From Pseudomonas putida (GTDB lineage: Bacteria > Pseudomonadota > Gammaproteobacteria > Pseudomonadales > Pseudomonadaceae), in NCBI RefSeq assembly GCF_004357765.1, contig NZ_SMTE01000009.1, positions 186,001 through 250,000 of the forward strand: a stretch of 64,000 nt of DNA, given 5' to 3'. The position numbers and the translations under genes were made by a program. Each line of letters opens with the position of its first letter. Positions within the stretch are counted from its first letter, which is position 1. The notes beneath the pieces are model-generated. The model did not search any database. It was not told the origin of the DNA and was given only the letters and a program-made list of their open reading frames with translations. Positions 25,468-33,529 of the stretch are shown in pieces.

Positions 25468-25486
25468 GCACCGGCAAAGCCGGTGC
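25468..25486. terminator. Stem-loop after the OsmC-YcaO gene
   Basis: GCACCGGC-AAA-GCCGGTGC, a perfect 8-base stem with a 3-base loop, lies 10 bases after the stop codon. There is no T-run, so it is a terminator-like hairpin rather than a textbook intrinsic terminator. A convergent gene ends at 25516. Confidence 0.5.
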
Positions 25487-25515
25487 CGTACCCCAAGGTG
25501 CTTGCGCGCTTCAAA

Positions 25516-25809
25516 TCAGTTCTTGCACTTGGCCAGCACCACTTGGCAGGTGTCCGGCGTGCCACCCGATCGGCTGGCGTAGCGAATGCAGTTGTTCAGT
25601 GACTTCTGCCGGGCGATGCTCATGGTGTTGCCCCAGGCCAGGCCGCCTTCGCCGCGTTGCGGCACGGCCTTGGCATAGCAGTTCGAACCCATCGTCGCGT
25701 AGCGGGCCTGCTTGGCCTTGCTCGAACAGCCTGTGGTCATCACCAGGCTCAGGCCGAGCAGGGCGCCCAACGTCCAGCGGGCACAGGGCTGCGATGCAAG
25801 TCTATTCAT
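25516..25809 (-). CDS. Small putative lipoprotein
   Basis: 97 residues. A hydrophobic N-terminal segment ends in a lipobox-like LVMTTGC followed by SSKAKQ, so lipid attachment at the cysteine near residue 28 is expected. The mature part of about 70 residues holds four more cysteines (SNCYAKA, NNCIRYA, DTCQV, AKCKN), which could form two disulfides in the periplasm. It stands alone and is convergent with the OsmC-YcaO gene. I recognise no family. Confidence 0.75.
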   Translation of the reverse strand: MNRLASQPCARWTLGALLGLSLVMTTGCSSKAKQARYATMGSNCYAKAVPQRGEGGLAWGNTMSIARQKSLNNCIRYASRSGGTPDTCQVVLAKCKN

Positions 25810-25996
25810 AGGGTTCTCCTGTCCGGGCCAACCGATAATACGCTTGGCTTGGCGGTTAGCACACCGCGGCAGCTCGATAAATCGGAACTATCGGTACCAC
25901 AGGCTATCTTCTCCTAGGCGCACCCCGCGCAAGCCTGATGGACTGGGCATCGCGCTCGCTCATCGGCACCGGGTCACTGAATGATAAGGAGGCGCC

Positions 25997-26425
25997 GTGA
26001 CCGTATCAGACCAACCCCTCTACCGATGCACACCCAGCCCGCTACATGCGATCCTGCTGGGCGGCTCGGTACCGCTGTTCCTCGGCGCATTGCTGAGCGA
26101 CATCGCCTATTACCAGAGCTACCAGATCCAGTGGGCCAACTTCGCCTCTTGGCTCATCGCCGGAGGCCTGTTGTTCTGCGGCCTGGCGATCCTCTTTGCG
26201 CTTGCCAACCTGCTGCGGGCCGCACGCAAGGGAGGGCGTCCGACGGTGTACCTACTGCTGTTGGTGGCGGCCTGGATCCTGGGTTTGATCAATGCGTTCG
26301 AGCACGCCAAGGACGCTTGGGCGGTGATGCCCGCGGGCCTGGTGCTGTCGGTGATCGTCAGTGCACTCGTCTTCGTCGCTGCCTGGCTGGGCATGAGCAA
26401 CTTGCGTTCCGGAGGTGCAGCATGA
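25997..26425 (+). CDS. DUF2231-type small membrane protein
   Basis: 142 residues, starting with GTG at 25997 after AAGGAGG. Four hydrophobic segments are seen (about 18-37, 49-71, 80-97 and 112-133). The N-terminal SPLHAILLGGSVPLF is the motif of DUF2231 proteins, which have a conserved histidine near the first helix. The stop overlaps the start of the next gene by 4 bases (ATGA), so it is coupled to the PQQ-type dehydrogenase lipoprotein. It may anchor it or pass electrons from it; that is inference. Confidence 0.8.
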   Translation: MTVSDQPLYRCTPSPLHAILLGGSVPLFLGALLSDIAYYQSYQIQWANFASWLIAGGLLFCGLAILFALANLLRAARKGGRPTVYLLLLVAAWILGLINAFEHAKDAWAVMPAGLVLSVIVSALVFVAAWLGMSNLRSGGAA

Positions 26426-27714
26426 GGCACTTACCTGTACTGAGTTTGCTGAGCCTTGCGGTATTGCTCAGTGCCTGTGGCGGCGAGGGTGAAGCGACCC
26501 AGGCGCGGGGGCCTGACCCGAAGCTGCCGGCCCCCGAGCGCGGCTTGCTGCCGAACATGAAGATCGCCGAACCAACCCCTTGGGGAGATGAGAAACCCCG
26601 TGTGCCGGAAGGCTTCAGCATCACGGCGATCGCCACCGACTTGAAGATCCCACGCCAGACACTGGTGCTGCCCAATGGCGACATCCTCGTGGCCGAGGGC
26701 CGGGGCGGTAACGCCGCCAAGCTCAAGCCCAAGGACGTGATCGCCAGCCAGATCAAGGCCAAGGGCAATACCCAGGTCAAAGGCGGTAACCGCCTGACCT
26801 TGCTGCGCGACGCCGATGGCGACGGCGCCTATGAAACCCAGGGTGTGTTCGCCGACAACCTGAACGCGCCCTACGGCCTGGCATTCGCAAACGGCAAGCT
26901 GTATGTGGCCAACCAGGACGCCTTGGTGAGTTTCGACTACCAGGAAGGCCAGACCAAGGCTGGCGGGCCACCGACCGTGCTCACCCAGTTGCCCGCAGAA
27001 ATCAACCACCATTGGACCAAATCACTGGCGGTCAGCCCTGATGGTCGTTACCTGTACGTGGGCATTGGCTCCAACAGCAACATCACCGAGCGCGGCATGG
27101 AAGTCGAAGCCGACCGTGCCATGGTCTGGCAAATCGATGCTCAGACCGGTGCCCACCGGCCTTACGCGACCGGTCTGCGCAACCCGACGGCGCTGGCCAT
27201 ACAGCCGGGCACCGGGCAGTTGTGGGCGGTGGTGAACGAGCGCGACGAACTGGGCCCCGACCTGGTGCCGGACTACCTGACCTCGGTGCGTGAAGGCGAG
27301 TTCTATGGCTGGCCCTACAGCTATTGGGGGCAGAACGTCGACGAGCGGGTCAAGCCGCAAAACCCGGACAAGGTGGCGGCCGCCATCAAGCCCGACTATA
27401 GCCTCGGCTCGCATGTCGCTGCGCTGGGGGTGAGTTTCTCCATCCCGGCCATGGGCACGCAGTTCGCCGAGGGCGCGTTCGTCGGCGAACACGGCAGCTG
27501 GAACCGCCCCAATCCGGCGGGTTACAAAGTGATCTTCGTGCCGTTCAGTGCGGGGAAACCCGCCGGTGAGCCGGTGGACTTCGCCACAGGCTTTCGCGGT
27601 GGGGATGGCAAGACCCGCGGTCGCCCGGTGGGCGTGACGGTCGATCCCCGGGGGGCGCTGATCATCGCCGACGACCTGGCGAACACGGTCTGGCGCGTCA
27701 CCCGAAATCGGTAA
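26422..27714 (+). CDS. PQQ-dependent sugar dehydrogenase-like lipoprotein (sorbosone dehydrogenase family)
   Basis: 430 residues from the ATG at 26422, coupled to the preceding gene. The signal peptide ends in a lipobox (LAVLLSACGG), so the protein should be anchored at the periplasmic face of a membrane. The mature protein is a beta-propeller of the soluble aldose/sorbosone dehydrogenase type, with LVLPNGDILVAEG, GLAFANGKLYVANQ, TKSLAVSPDGRYLYVGIGS, GLRNPTALAIQPGTGQLW and REGEFYGWPYSYWG. Such proteins use PQQ and calcium to oxidise sugars or aldoses. The substrate cannot be told. No PQQ synthesis genes are in the window. Confidence 0.88.
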   Translation: MRHLPVLSLLSLAVLLSACGGEGEATQARGPDPKLPAPERGLLPNMKIAEPTPWGDEKPRVPEGFSITAIATDLKIPRQTLVLPNGDILVAEGRGGNAAKLKPKDVIASQIKAKGNTQVKGGNRLTLLRDADGDGAYETQGVFADNLNAPYGLAFANGKLYVANQDALVSFDYQEGQTKAGGPPTVLTQLPAEINHHWTKSLAVSPDGRYLYVGIGSNSNITERGMEVEADRAMVWQIDAQTGAHRPYATGLRNPTALAIQPGTGQLWAVVNERDELGPDLVPDYLTSVREGEFYGWPYSYWGQNVDERVKPQNPDKVAAAIKPDYSLGSHVAALGVSFSIPAMGTQFAEGAFVGEHGSWNRPNPAGYKVIFVPFSAGKPAGEPVDFATGFRGGDGKTRGRPVGVTVDPRGALIIADDLANTVWRVTRNR

Positions 27715-27731
27715 GTCCGGCTATGGTGAAG

Positions 27732-27761
27732 AAGCGGCGGGTGAATGGTCACGCGCCGCTT
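27732..27761 (+). terminator. Stem-loop between the PQQ-type dehydrogenase and the next gene
   Basis: AAGCGGCG (27732-27739) pairs with CGCCGCTT (27754-27761) around a 14-base loop, 17 bases after the dehydrogenase stop codon. No T-run follows. It may lower read-through into the gene at 27789. Confidence 0.3.
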
Positions 27762-27788
27762 CGGTCTCGATCACAGGGAAGCAGGCCT

Positions 27789-28367
27789 ATGAACCCGATT
27801 CGCTCACTCGCTCGTGCCGTTGCGCTGGCCACTTTGGTCGGCGCTGCCAGTTACACCGTCCAGGCCAACGAAGTCCCGATAGGTGCAGAAGCGCTGGAAA
27901 GCCATGTGCAAACCCAAGTCACGGCGATCGATCTGCCGAACCGCCTGGTGACGGTCAAAGGGCCGCACGACAAGGACGTGACCTTCCAGCTCTCGGAAAA
28001 CGCCAAGTCGCTGCCTAACCTCAAGGTCGGTGACAACGTCGACATCTATGTCACTCGTGCAGTGGCCTACGTACTCAACAGCAACGTCGGGGGAGCGCCA
28101 AAGGCCAGTGCCGAACAAGGTACCATCCGCGCTACCGCCGATAACCCGAACCCCGGCGGCGAAGCCTTCCGCCAGGTGCGAGTGACCTCCAAGGTCGAGA
28201 AGGTCGACCTTGCGACCCACGAAGTGACCCTGCTGCCGCCGCAAGGCAAGGTGCAAGTGGTCAAGGTCGAGAACCCAGACCTGCAGGCCAAGATGAAAGA
28301 CCTCAAGGTCGGTCAGACCGTCGATGCGATCTACACCGAAGTGCTGCGCGTCGAGACTTCCCGCTGA
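27789..28367 (+). CDS. Periplasmic protein of unknown function with two tandem beta-rich repeats
   Basis: 192 residues from the ATG at 27789, with AGGGAAG upstream. A Sec signal peptide (MNPIRSLARAVALATLVGAA) ends near YTVQA. The mature protein is made of two similar segments of about 55 residues: VTAIDLPNRLVTVKG with LKVGDNVDIYVTRAV, and VEKVDLATHEVTLLP with LKVGQTVDAIYTEVL. Each has the order V..(I/V)D....VT...LKVG..VD..., like a small OB-type beta unit. The internal duplication is visible; I recognise no named function. Confidence 0.8.
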   Translation: MNPIRSLARAVALATLVGAASYTVQANEVPIGAEALESHVQTQVTAIDLPNRLVTVKGPHDKDVTFQLSENAKSLPNLKVGDNVDIYVTRAVAYVLNSNVGGAPKASAEQGTIRATADNPNPGGEAFRQVRVTSKVEKVDLATHEVTLLPPQGKVQVVKVENPDLQAKMKDLKVGQTVDAIYTEVLRVETSR

Positions 28368-28504
28368 GGTGACCGACGCACTGTGGGGCAGGGGCCTTGC
28401 CGCCAAGTTGCCGGCGATGAGGCCCGAATGCCCGTCGCGAACGAGCATGGATCCGAGGGTAGCGTTATACTCGCGCTCCGTTTGATAGTTATCCGAGTAT
28501 TCCG

Positions 28505-29719
28505 ATGGGTCTTTGTGCAACCGCCACACCTGAACCGCGCCGTCTGGGCGCGCCACTGATCGCCTTGGCCCTGCTGCTGGCAGGCGCCTGGTTCCTCAAC
28601 CTCAATGCCGGCTTCAAGCAGGTGTTGCTTTTGGCCGTTGGCGCCGCGCTGGGGCTGACCCTCTACCATGCGGCGTTTGGCTTCACCTCGGCCTGGCGGG
28701 TGTTCATCACCGAGCGCCGAGGCGCTGGCCTACGGGCGCAGATGGTCATGCTGAGCCTGGCCGTGCTGCTGTTCTTCCCGGCGTTGGCGGCTGGCAGCCT
28801 GTTCGGTAACCCGGTCAACGGTCTGGTGGCCCCGGCAGGGGTTTCGGTGGTATTCGGTGCATTCATCTTCGGTATCGGCATGCAGCTGGGGGGCGGCTGT
28901 GCATCGGGCACGCTGTTCACCGTGGGCGGTGGTAATGCAAGGATGCTGGTCACCTTGCTGTTCTTCATCGTCGGTTCGGTCACCGCGACCCACCATGCCG
29001 ACTGGTGGTTCGCGCTGCCGTCGCTGCCGCCGACGTCGATCGTCAAGTCCTGGGGTGTCGGGCCAGCGTTGCTGGTGAGTCTGGCGGTATTCGGGCTGAT
29101 CGGTTGGGCCACCCTGGTGCTCGAGAAACGCCGTCACGGCGCCCTGGCGGCTCCGGTCGGTAGCGATCACCAGGGCCTGCAGCGCTTCATGCGTGGACCT
29201 TGGCCGCTGCTGTGGGGGGCAATTGCCCTGGCGTTGTTGAACTACGCGACCCTGGCGCTTGCAGGTCGCCCCTGGGGCATCACCTCGGCGTTCGCACTGT
29301 GGGGCGCCAAGTCGCTTCAAGGCCTGGGTATCGACGTCGGCAGCTGGGTGTTCTGGCAGGCTCCGGCCAACGCCAAGGCCCTGGCATCGCCGCTGTGGCA
29401 GGACGTGACCACGGTCATGGACCTGGGCATCGTCCTGGGCGCCTTGCTCGCCGCCGGGTTGGCCGGGCGCTTTGCGCCGAGCCTGAAGATTCCGCTGCCG
29501 TCGCTGATCGCTGCAGTGCTCGGCGGGCTGTTGCTCGGTTATGGTTCGCGTCTGGCCTATGGTTGCAATATCGGCGCTTATTTCAGCGGCATCGCCTCTG
29601 GCAGCCTGCACGGATGGCTGTGGCTGCTGGCGGCTTATACCGGCAATGTCATCGGTGTGCGTCTGCGTCCGCTGTTCTTCGCCGGCGAGCGGCGGCCCGC
29701 GACCCTGAGCGGCTGCTGA
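28505..29719 (+). CDS. YeeE/YedE family membrane protein (thiosulfate/sulfur uptake type)
   Basis: 404 residues with about 9-10 hydrophobic segments. Two conserved cysteine sites lie in the halves of the protein: GGGCASGTLFTVGGGN near residue 136 and AYGCNIGAYFSG near residue 353, as in YeeE, where cysteines pass thiosulfate through the membrane by brief sulfur-sulfur contact. No tusA/yeeD-like gene is next to it. A TATACT -10-like box at 28466-28471 lies 33 bases upstream of the start codon. The gap 28368-28504 otherwise holds only what looks like a decayed repeat. Confidence 0.87.
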   Translation: MGLCATATPEPRRLGAPLIALALLLAGAWFLNLNAGFKQVLLLAVGAALGLTLYHAAFGFTSAWRVFITERRGAGLRAQMVMLSLAVLLFFPALAAGSLFGNPVNGLVAPAGVSVVFGAFIFGIGMQLGGGCASGTLFTVGGGNARMLVTLLFFIVGSVTATHHADWWFALPSLPPTSIVKSWGVGPALLVSLAVFGLIGWATLVLEKRRHGALAAPVGSDHQGLQRFMRGPWPLLWGAIALALLNYATLALAGRPWGITSAFALWGAKSLQGLGIDVGSWVFWQAPANAKALASPLWQDVTTVMDLGIVLGALLAAGLAGRFAPSLKIPLPSLIAAVLGGLLLGYGSRLAYGCNIGAYFSGIASGSLHGWLWLLAAYTGNVIGVRLRPLFFAGERRPATLSGC

Positions 29720-29789
29720 GCGGCTCCTGAAGCCCCACTAATCCGTGATAATGCTTTAGATAAGGCTCATAAATACTTGTTTTTAAAGA

Positions 29790-30119
29790 CTATCTCTTGG
29801 CAATCGCATGTTGGACGCATTGTTCGTAGTAGGTCTGCTTGATGGCCGCAGGCTTGAGTCGGGAACGGCTGTTGTAGGTCTGCTCGGTAATGCCGAAAGC
29901 TGTCATGCGCATCCAGGGTTTGGGAAACCTGCGCACCTGCAGCTTTTTCCGCGTGGCGTACAGCGTGACCCCTGACAGCTTGGCCTTCTGAGCGTCGGCA
30001 GCGATCTGCGAGCCCCATCCACACACTTGGCGGTCATTCTGGCTGAGTGCCTTGGCCTGCACTGCACACGCAGAAGCGGCGAGAAGCGCACCGGCCATGG
30101 TTGCTAGAAATACTCGCAT
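29790..30119 (-). CDS. Small exported protein of unknown function
   Basis: 109 residues with a clear Sec signal peptide (MRVFLATMAGALLAASACAVQA). The mature part of about 87 residues is basic, with RKKLQVRRFPKPWMRMT, and has two cysteines (RQVCGWG and YEQCVQH) that could form one disulfide. It stands alone on the minus strand in a relatively AT-rich pocket. I recognise no family. Confidence 0.7.
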   Translation of the reverse strand: MRVFLATMAGALLAASACAVQAKALSQNDRQVCGWGSQIAADAQKAKLSGVTLYATRKKLQVRRFPKPWMRMTAFGITEQTYNSRSRLKPAAIKQTYYEQCVQHAIAKR

Positions 30120-30247
30120 GTTGCTGTCCTAAGCGGCTGACGGAGAAGGGAGTTTGCCCTCAGTTTGCGTTGCCGGGGGCCAGCAATTTGCCGTTATGCG
30201 AGCGCGGGTTGGATGGCGGGCAGGAAATACCGCGCTGGGTGTATGTG

Positions 30248-30260
30248 ATCGTACAACTGC
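30248..30260. promoter_or_regulatory. Candidate operator of the glucarate/galactarate regulator, copy 1
   Basis: ATCGTACAACTGC lies in front of the regulator gene and just upstream of a TATGAT -10-like box at 30267-30272, a position suited to autorepression. The same 13 bases recur at 37590-37602 in front of kdgD. The core TCGTACAA fits the T-N-GT..AC-N-A form of FadR-type operators. Confidence 0.55.
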
Positions 30261-30303
30261 TTGCGCTATGATGTCGGTTGTCTTTCAAGGTGAACATCAG
30301 GGC

Positions 30304-31053
30304 ATGACAGAGCAGCAGGTACAGGCACGGGCCCGGCGCAAGCCGCGCAGCCTTGCCCAGGAACTGGTCACGGTGCTGACCGAGCGTATTCGCAGTGGCC
30401 AGCTCAAACGCGGCGACAAGCTGCCGACCGAGTCGCAGATCATGGCCGAGGAGGGCGTCAGCCGCACCGTGGTGCGTGAGGCCATCTCGCGGCTGCAGGC
30501 CGCCGGCCAGGTGGAGACTCGCCATGGTATCGGCACCTTCGTCCTCGACGCGCCGAGCACGGGAGGTTTCCGTATCGATCCGGCCACGGTGGTGACGCTG
30601 CGAGAAGTGTTGGCTGTGCTGGAACTGCGCATTGCCCTGGAGATCGAGTCGGCCGGCCTTGCCGCACAGCGGCGCAGCGACGAGCAACTGGTCGGCATGC
30701 GCGCCGCGCTGGATGAGCTCAACGAGGGTGCCGCCCATGCCAACGATGCGGTGTCTGCAGACTTCCAGTTCCACCTGCGCATCGCCCAGGCCAGCGGCAA
30801 CCATTACTTCGCCGACATCATCAACCACCTGGGGACCAGCATCATCCCGCGCACACGGCTGAATTCCGCGCGCCTGGCCCATGACGATCAGGCGCACTAC
30901 ATGGGGCGTCTGATGCACGAACACGAAGCCATCTACGAGGCCATTGCCCGACGTGACAGCGAGGGGGCGAAAATGGCCATGCGCATGCACCTGAGCAACA
31001 GCCGTGAACGACTGCGCCAGGCCCATGAAGCAGCCGAGGCGCAGGGCGTCTGA
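30304..31053 (+). CDS. FadR/GntR family regulator of the glucarate/galactarate genes
   Basis: 249 residues from the ATG at 30304. The GntR winged-helix domain covers about residues 17-80 (RIRSGQLKRGDKLPTESQIM, SRTVVREAISRLQAAGQV, RHGIGTFV), followed by an FCD domain (LELRIALEIESAGLAA, DFQFHLRIAQASGNHYF, HEHEAIYEAIARRD) with the usual metal-binding Asp/His pattern. It converges with the aldehyde dehydrogenase gene of the glucarate/galactarate block, and its own promoter region shares a 13-base motif with the kdgD promoter region. It is therefore the probable repressor of the block, relieved by a sugar acid or pathway intermediate (inference). Confidence 0.9.
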   Translation: MTEQQVQARARRKPRSLAQELVTVLTERIRSGQLKRGDKLPTESQIMAEEGVSRTVVREAISRLQAAGQVETRHGIGTFVLDAPSTGGFRIDPATVVTLREVLAVLELRIALEIESAGLAAQRRSDEQLVGMRAALDELNEGAAHANDAVSADFQFHLRIAQASGNHYFADIINHLGTSIIPRTRLNSARLAHDDQAHYMGRLMHEHEAIYEAIARRDSEGAKMAMRMHLSNSRERLRQAHEAAEAQGV

Positions 31054-31070
31054 CGTTAGGAAAAGAAAGG

Positions 31071-31734
31071 TTCTTCACGGATTGTCGGGGGGGGGGGCTT
31101 GGCTTGGCATTTAGACTGGGAACGGTCCATTCTATGTAGCGGCGCTCCTGGCCCCTTCCGCCTTTACGGCGGGCAACTTTTTTCTTGGAAAAAGTTGCAC
31201 AAAACCGCTTGCTCCCACATACGGCCCCTACGCTGCGCTTCGGGGTCCCCTCGCTCCGGCGGCTTGCGGGCCCGCGCGGCCTACGACTTGCTGCGCAAGT
31301 CTACATCTCGCGCCTCCGGCTAACGCCGGAGGGTGCTACGCACCTGGCCCTCCAGCCACCTCCACTCGGCCTCCTGAGGTCGCGGGTAGATCAAAAGCAA
31401 GATCAAGAGCAAGAGCAAGATCAAAAGCCAGAGCAACGGCAGGCGAATCGCTGCGCTCTCGCTTTTCCCTTTACCTTCGTTTTGGGTTGTTGCGGATCTC
31501 GCGATCTGTCTTTCGAAGATAACGCCCGTGCAGGCGCCGTAGCGAGGGGACCCGTAGCGCAGCGGAGGGCCGGATGCAGGAGCAAGCGGTTTTGCTTCCC
31601 TTTTGCCAAGACAAAAGGGACCCGCCGTAAAGGCGGAAGGGGCCAGTAGCGCCGCTACACACAATGGATCAGCTCACGATCTAGATGCCAAGCCAAGCCA
31701 AGCCAAGCCAAGCTCCCCGACAATCCGTGAAGAA
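31071..31734. repeat. 664-base dispersed repeat with long terminal inverted repeats, copy 1
   Basis: It begins TTCTTCACGGATTGTCGGGG and ends with the reverse complement of that 20-mer. The two arms remain alignable as an imperfect inverted repeat for about 190 bases. Each arm carries the stem CCGCC-TTTA-CGGCGG and a stem-loop with loop TCTTGG: 31173-31198 (10-base stem) and, reversed, 31597-31620 (9-base stem of different sequence). The core holds a hairpin CCTCCGGC-TAAC-GCCGGAGG and a purine-rich hexamer tract (31390-31430, AAGAGC/AAGATC units). The right arm has five GCCAA units (31687-31711) against two in the left arm. About 220 bases of the core match copy 2 (46883-47480) with one difference by eye. 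There is no transposase. Open frames inside are chance products. Confidence 0.85.
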
Positions 31735-31743
31735 TCAAAAGAA

Positions 31744-31763
31744 AGCCCCGCGGATGCGGGGCT
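31744..31763 (-). terminator. Intrinsic terminator of the glucarate/galactarate operon
   Basis: AGCCCCGC-GGAT-GCGGGGCT, an 8-base stem with a 4-base loop, 17 bases after the aldehyde dehydrogenase stop on the minus strand. Read on the minus strand it is followed by TTCTTTTG, a T-rich tract typical of an intrinsic terminator. Confidence 0.75.
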
Positions 31764-31780
31764 TCTTCGTGGTAGGGGGA

Positions 31781-33361
31781 TCAGATCGCCCCTTCGCTCC
31801 ACTGGCCATTGACCAGGCGACGCAGCCCAAGCGGGTTGCCGTCACGCAGCGCTTCTGGCAGCAATGCCTGTGGGTAGTTCTGGTAGCACACTGGGCGCAG
31901 GAAGCGATCGATGGCCAGGGTGCCCACCGAGGTGCCTCGGGCATCGGAAGTGGCTGGGTACGGTCCGCCGTGGACCATGGCATCGCACACTTCGACGCCG
32001 GTGGGGTAGCCATTGACCAGGATGCGGCCGACTTTCTCCTCCAGCAACGGTACCAGCCAGGCGAAGGCTTCGAAGTCTTCCGCTTCGCCGATCAGCGTGG
32101 CGGTCAACTGGCCGCGCAGGCCAAGCAGGGCCGCGCGCAGTTGTGCGTTGTCCTCGGCCTCGACCGCCACGGTGGTTGGGCCGAACACTTCTTCTTGCAG
32201 CAGCGGGTCGGATTCCACCAGCAGGCGCGCGTCGGCCTTGAACAGCTGGGCGCGGGCTTGGCTGCCTTCCTGGACCTGCCCGGCCAGATGTTGAATGCCA
32301 GTGTGGGCGTGCAGGTGCTCCAGGCCGCCGACATAACTACGCAGGCCACCGGCGTTGAGCATGGTCTGGCCGGCTTGTTGGTCGAGATGCTGGCCGAGGT
32401 CGGCGAGCAGTTGACTGTATTGCGGCGACTTCAGTCCAATGACCAGTCCGGGGTTGGTGCAGAACTGCCCGGCACCCATGCACACCGAACCGGCCAGCTC
32501 GCGGGCGATGGCTTCGCCACGTTTGGCCAGGGCACCGGGCAGGATGATCACTGGGTTGATGCTGGACATCTCGGCGAACACCGGGATCGGCTGTGGGCGC
32601 TCGGCCGCCATGCGGCAGAGGGCGTCGCCGCCTTTGAGCGAACCGGTGAAACCGACCGCCTGGATGGCCGGATGCTTGACCAGCCATTCGCCGACGCCGC
32701 CGCCGAAGACCATGTTGAACACACCTTTGGGCATGCCGGTGCGCTCGGCGGCGCGCTCAATGGCGCAGCCGACCATGTCGGCGGTGGCCATGTGACCACT
32801 GTGCGCTTTGAACACCACCGGGCAGCCGGCAGCCAATGCGGCGGCGGTGTCACCGCCTGCGGTGGAGAAGGCCAGCGGGAAGTTGCTGGCGCCGAACACG
32901 GCGACCGGGCCGACACCGATGCGCATCTGACGCAGGTCGACCCGTGGCAATGGCTGGCGCTCGGGCAGTGCCAGGTCGATGCGAGCACCGAGGAAGTCGC
33001 CGCGGCGCAGCACTTGGGCGAACAGGCGCATCTGCCCGCTGGTACGACCACGTTCGCCCTGGATACGGGCTGCAGGCAAGGCGGTTTCGCGGCAGACGAC
33101 GGCGACGAAGGCATCATCGAGCTCGTCCAGTTCGGCGGCAATGGCCTCGAGGAATTCGGCGCGGCGCGCCGGCGACAGCTGGCGGAACTCGGCGAAGGCA
33201 GCAGCAGCGGCCTTGGCTGCCTGGTCCACTTCGCTTTCCAAGGCCTGGGCGAAGCTGTAGGGCAGGGCCTCGCCAGTGGTGGCGTCCAGGCTTTGCAAAC
33301 GCTTTGGACCAACGGCGCTGCGTTGACCGGCGATGAAGTTGTGGCCGAGGATCTCAGGCAT
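31781..33361 (-). CDS. NADP-type aldehyde dehydrogenase, alpha-ketoglutarate semialdehyde (2,5-dioxovalerate) dehydrogenase
   Basis: A 526-residue protein of the long aldehyde dehydrogenase subgroup used in glucarate/galactarate breakdown. The catalytic cysteine lies in GAGQFCTNPGLVIG, the base glutamate in PVFAEMSSINP, and the coenzyme region reads VFGASNFPLAFSTAGGDTA and FTGSLKGG. It would oxidise 2,5-dioxovalerate, the product of KdgD, to 2-oxoglutarate. GGAG precedes the ATG by about 5 bases. It is the last gene of the minus-strand block kdgD, permease, garD, dehydrogenase, and a REP pair separates it from garD. Confidence 0.92.
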   Translation of the reverse strand: MPEILGHNFIAGQRSAVGPKRLQSLDATTGEALPYSFAQALESEVDQAAKAAAAAFAEFRQLSPARRAEFLEAIAAELDELDDAFVAVVCRETALPAARIQGERGRTSGQMRLFAQVLRRGDFLGARIDLALPERQPLPRVDLRQMRIGVGPVAVFGASNFPLAFSTAGGDTAAALAAGCPVVFKAHSGHMATADMVGCAIERAAERTGMPKGVFNMVFGGGVGEWLVKHPAIQAVGFTGSLKGGDALCRMAAERPQPIPVFAEMSSINPVIILPGALAKRGEAIARELAGSVCMGAGQFCTNPGLVIGLKSPQYSQLLADLGQHLDQQAGQTMLNAGGLRSYVGGLEHLHAHTGIQHLAGQVQEGSQARAQLFKADARLLVESDPLLQEEVFGPTTVAVEAEDNAQLRAALLGLRGQLTATLIGEAEDFEAFAWLVPLLEEKVGRILVNGYPTGVEVCDAMVHGGPYPATSDARGTSVGTLAIDRFLRPVCYQNYPQALLPEALRDGNPLGLRRLVNGQWSEGAI

Positions 33362-33401
33362 GGGATGCTCCTATTGCTTTAAGAAAGAAATTGACGAAGC
33401 T

Positions 33402-33490
33402 CTGTGGGAGCGGGCTTGCCCCGCGAACACCGGCGCAGCCGGTGCCAGGCACCGTGTGGTCTGCTTCGCGGGCCAAGCCCGCTGCCACAG
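33402..33490. repeat. REP pair (inverted) between garD and the aldehyde dehydrogenase gene
   Basis: CTGTGGGAGCGGGCTTGCC at 33402-33420 is inverted at 33464-33490 (TTCGCGGGCCAAGCCCGCTG, then CCACAG). The bases between include a small hairpin GCACCGGC..GCCGGTGC-like unit. This is the Pseudomonas REP consensus in a two-unit palindromic arrangement inside an operon, where it may affect mRNA stability. Confidence 0.8.
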
Positions 33491-33529
33491 GGGGGAAGAT
33501 GTACAGCCAAACAGCCCAAGCCCGGTGCA

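Noticed and set aside
28368-28504. A possible REP element
   Set aside because: Only a weak half-match to the REP core is present, and no second unit or clean stem is formed.
31390-31430. Short tandem units that could suggest a CRISPR array
   Set aside because: The units are 5-6 bases without spacers, and no cas genes exist in the window.
31185-31649. Open frames of 100-150 codons inside the two repeat copies (also 46957-47409)
   Set aside because: They appear on both strands and shift with the hexamer tract, and no ribosome-binding site or domain is present. The structured inverted-repeat explanation fits better than coding.
31685-33382. A 565-codon open frame on the plus strand
   Set aside because: It starts inside the repeat's GCCAA units and is antisense to the aldehyde dehydrogenase; glycine/histidine-rich shadow translation.
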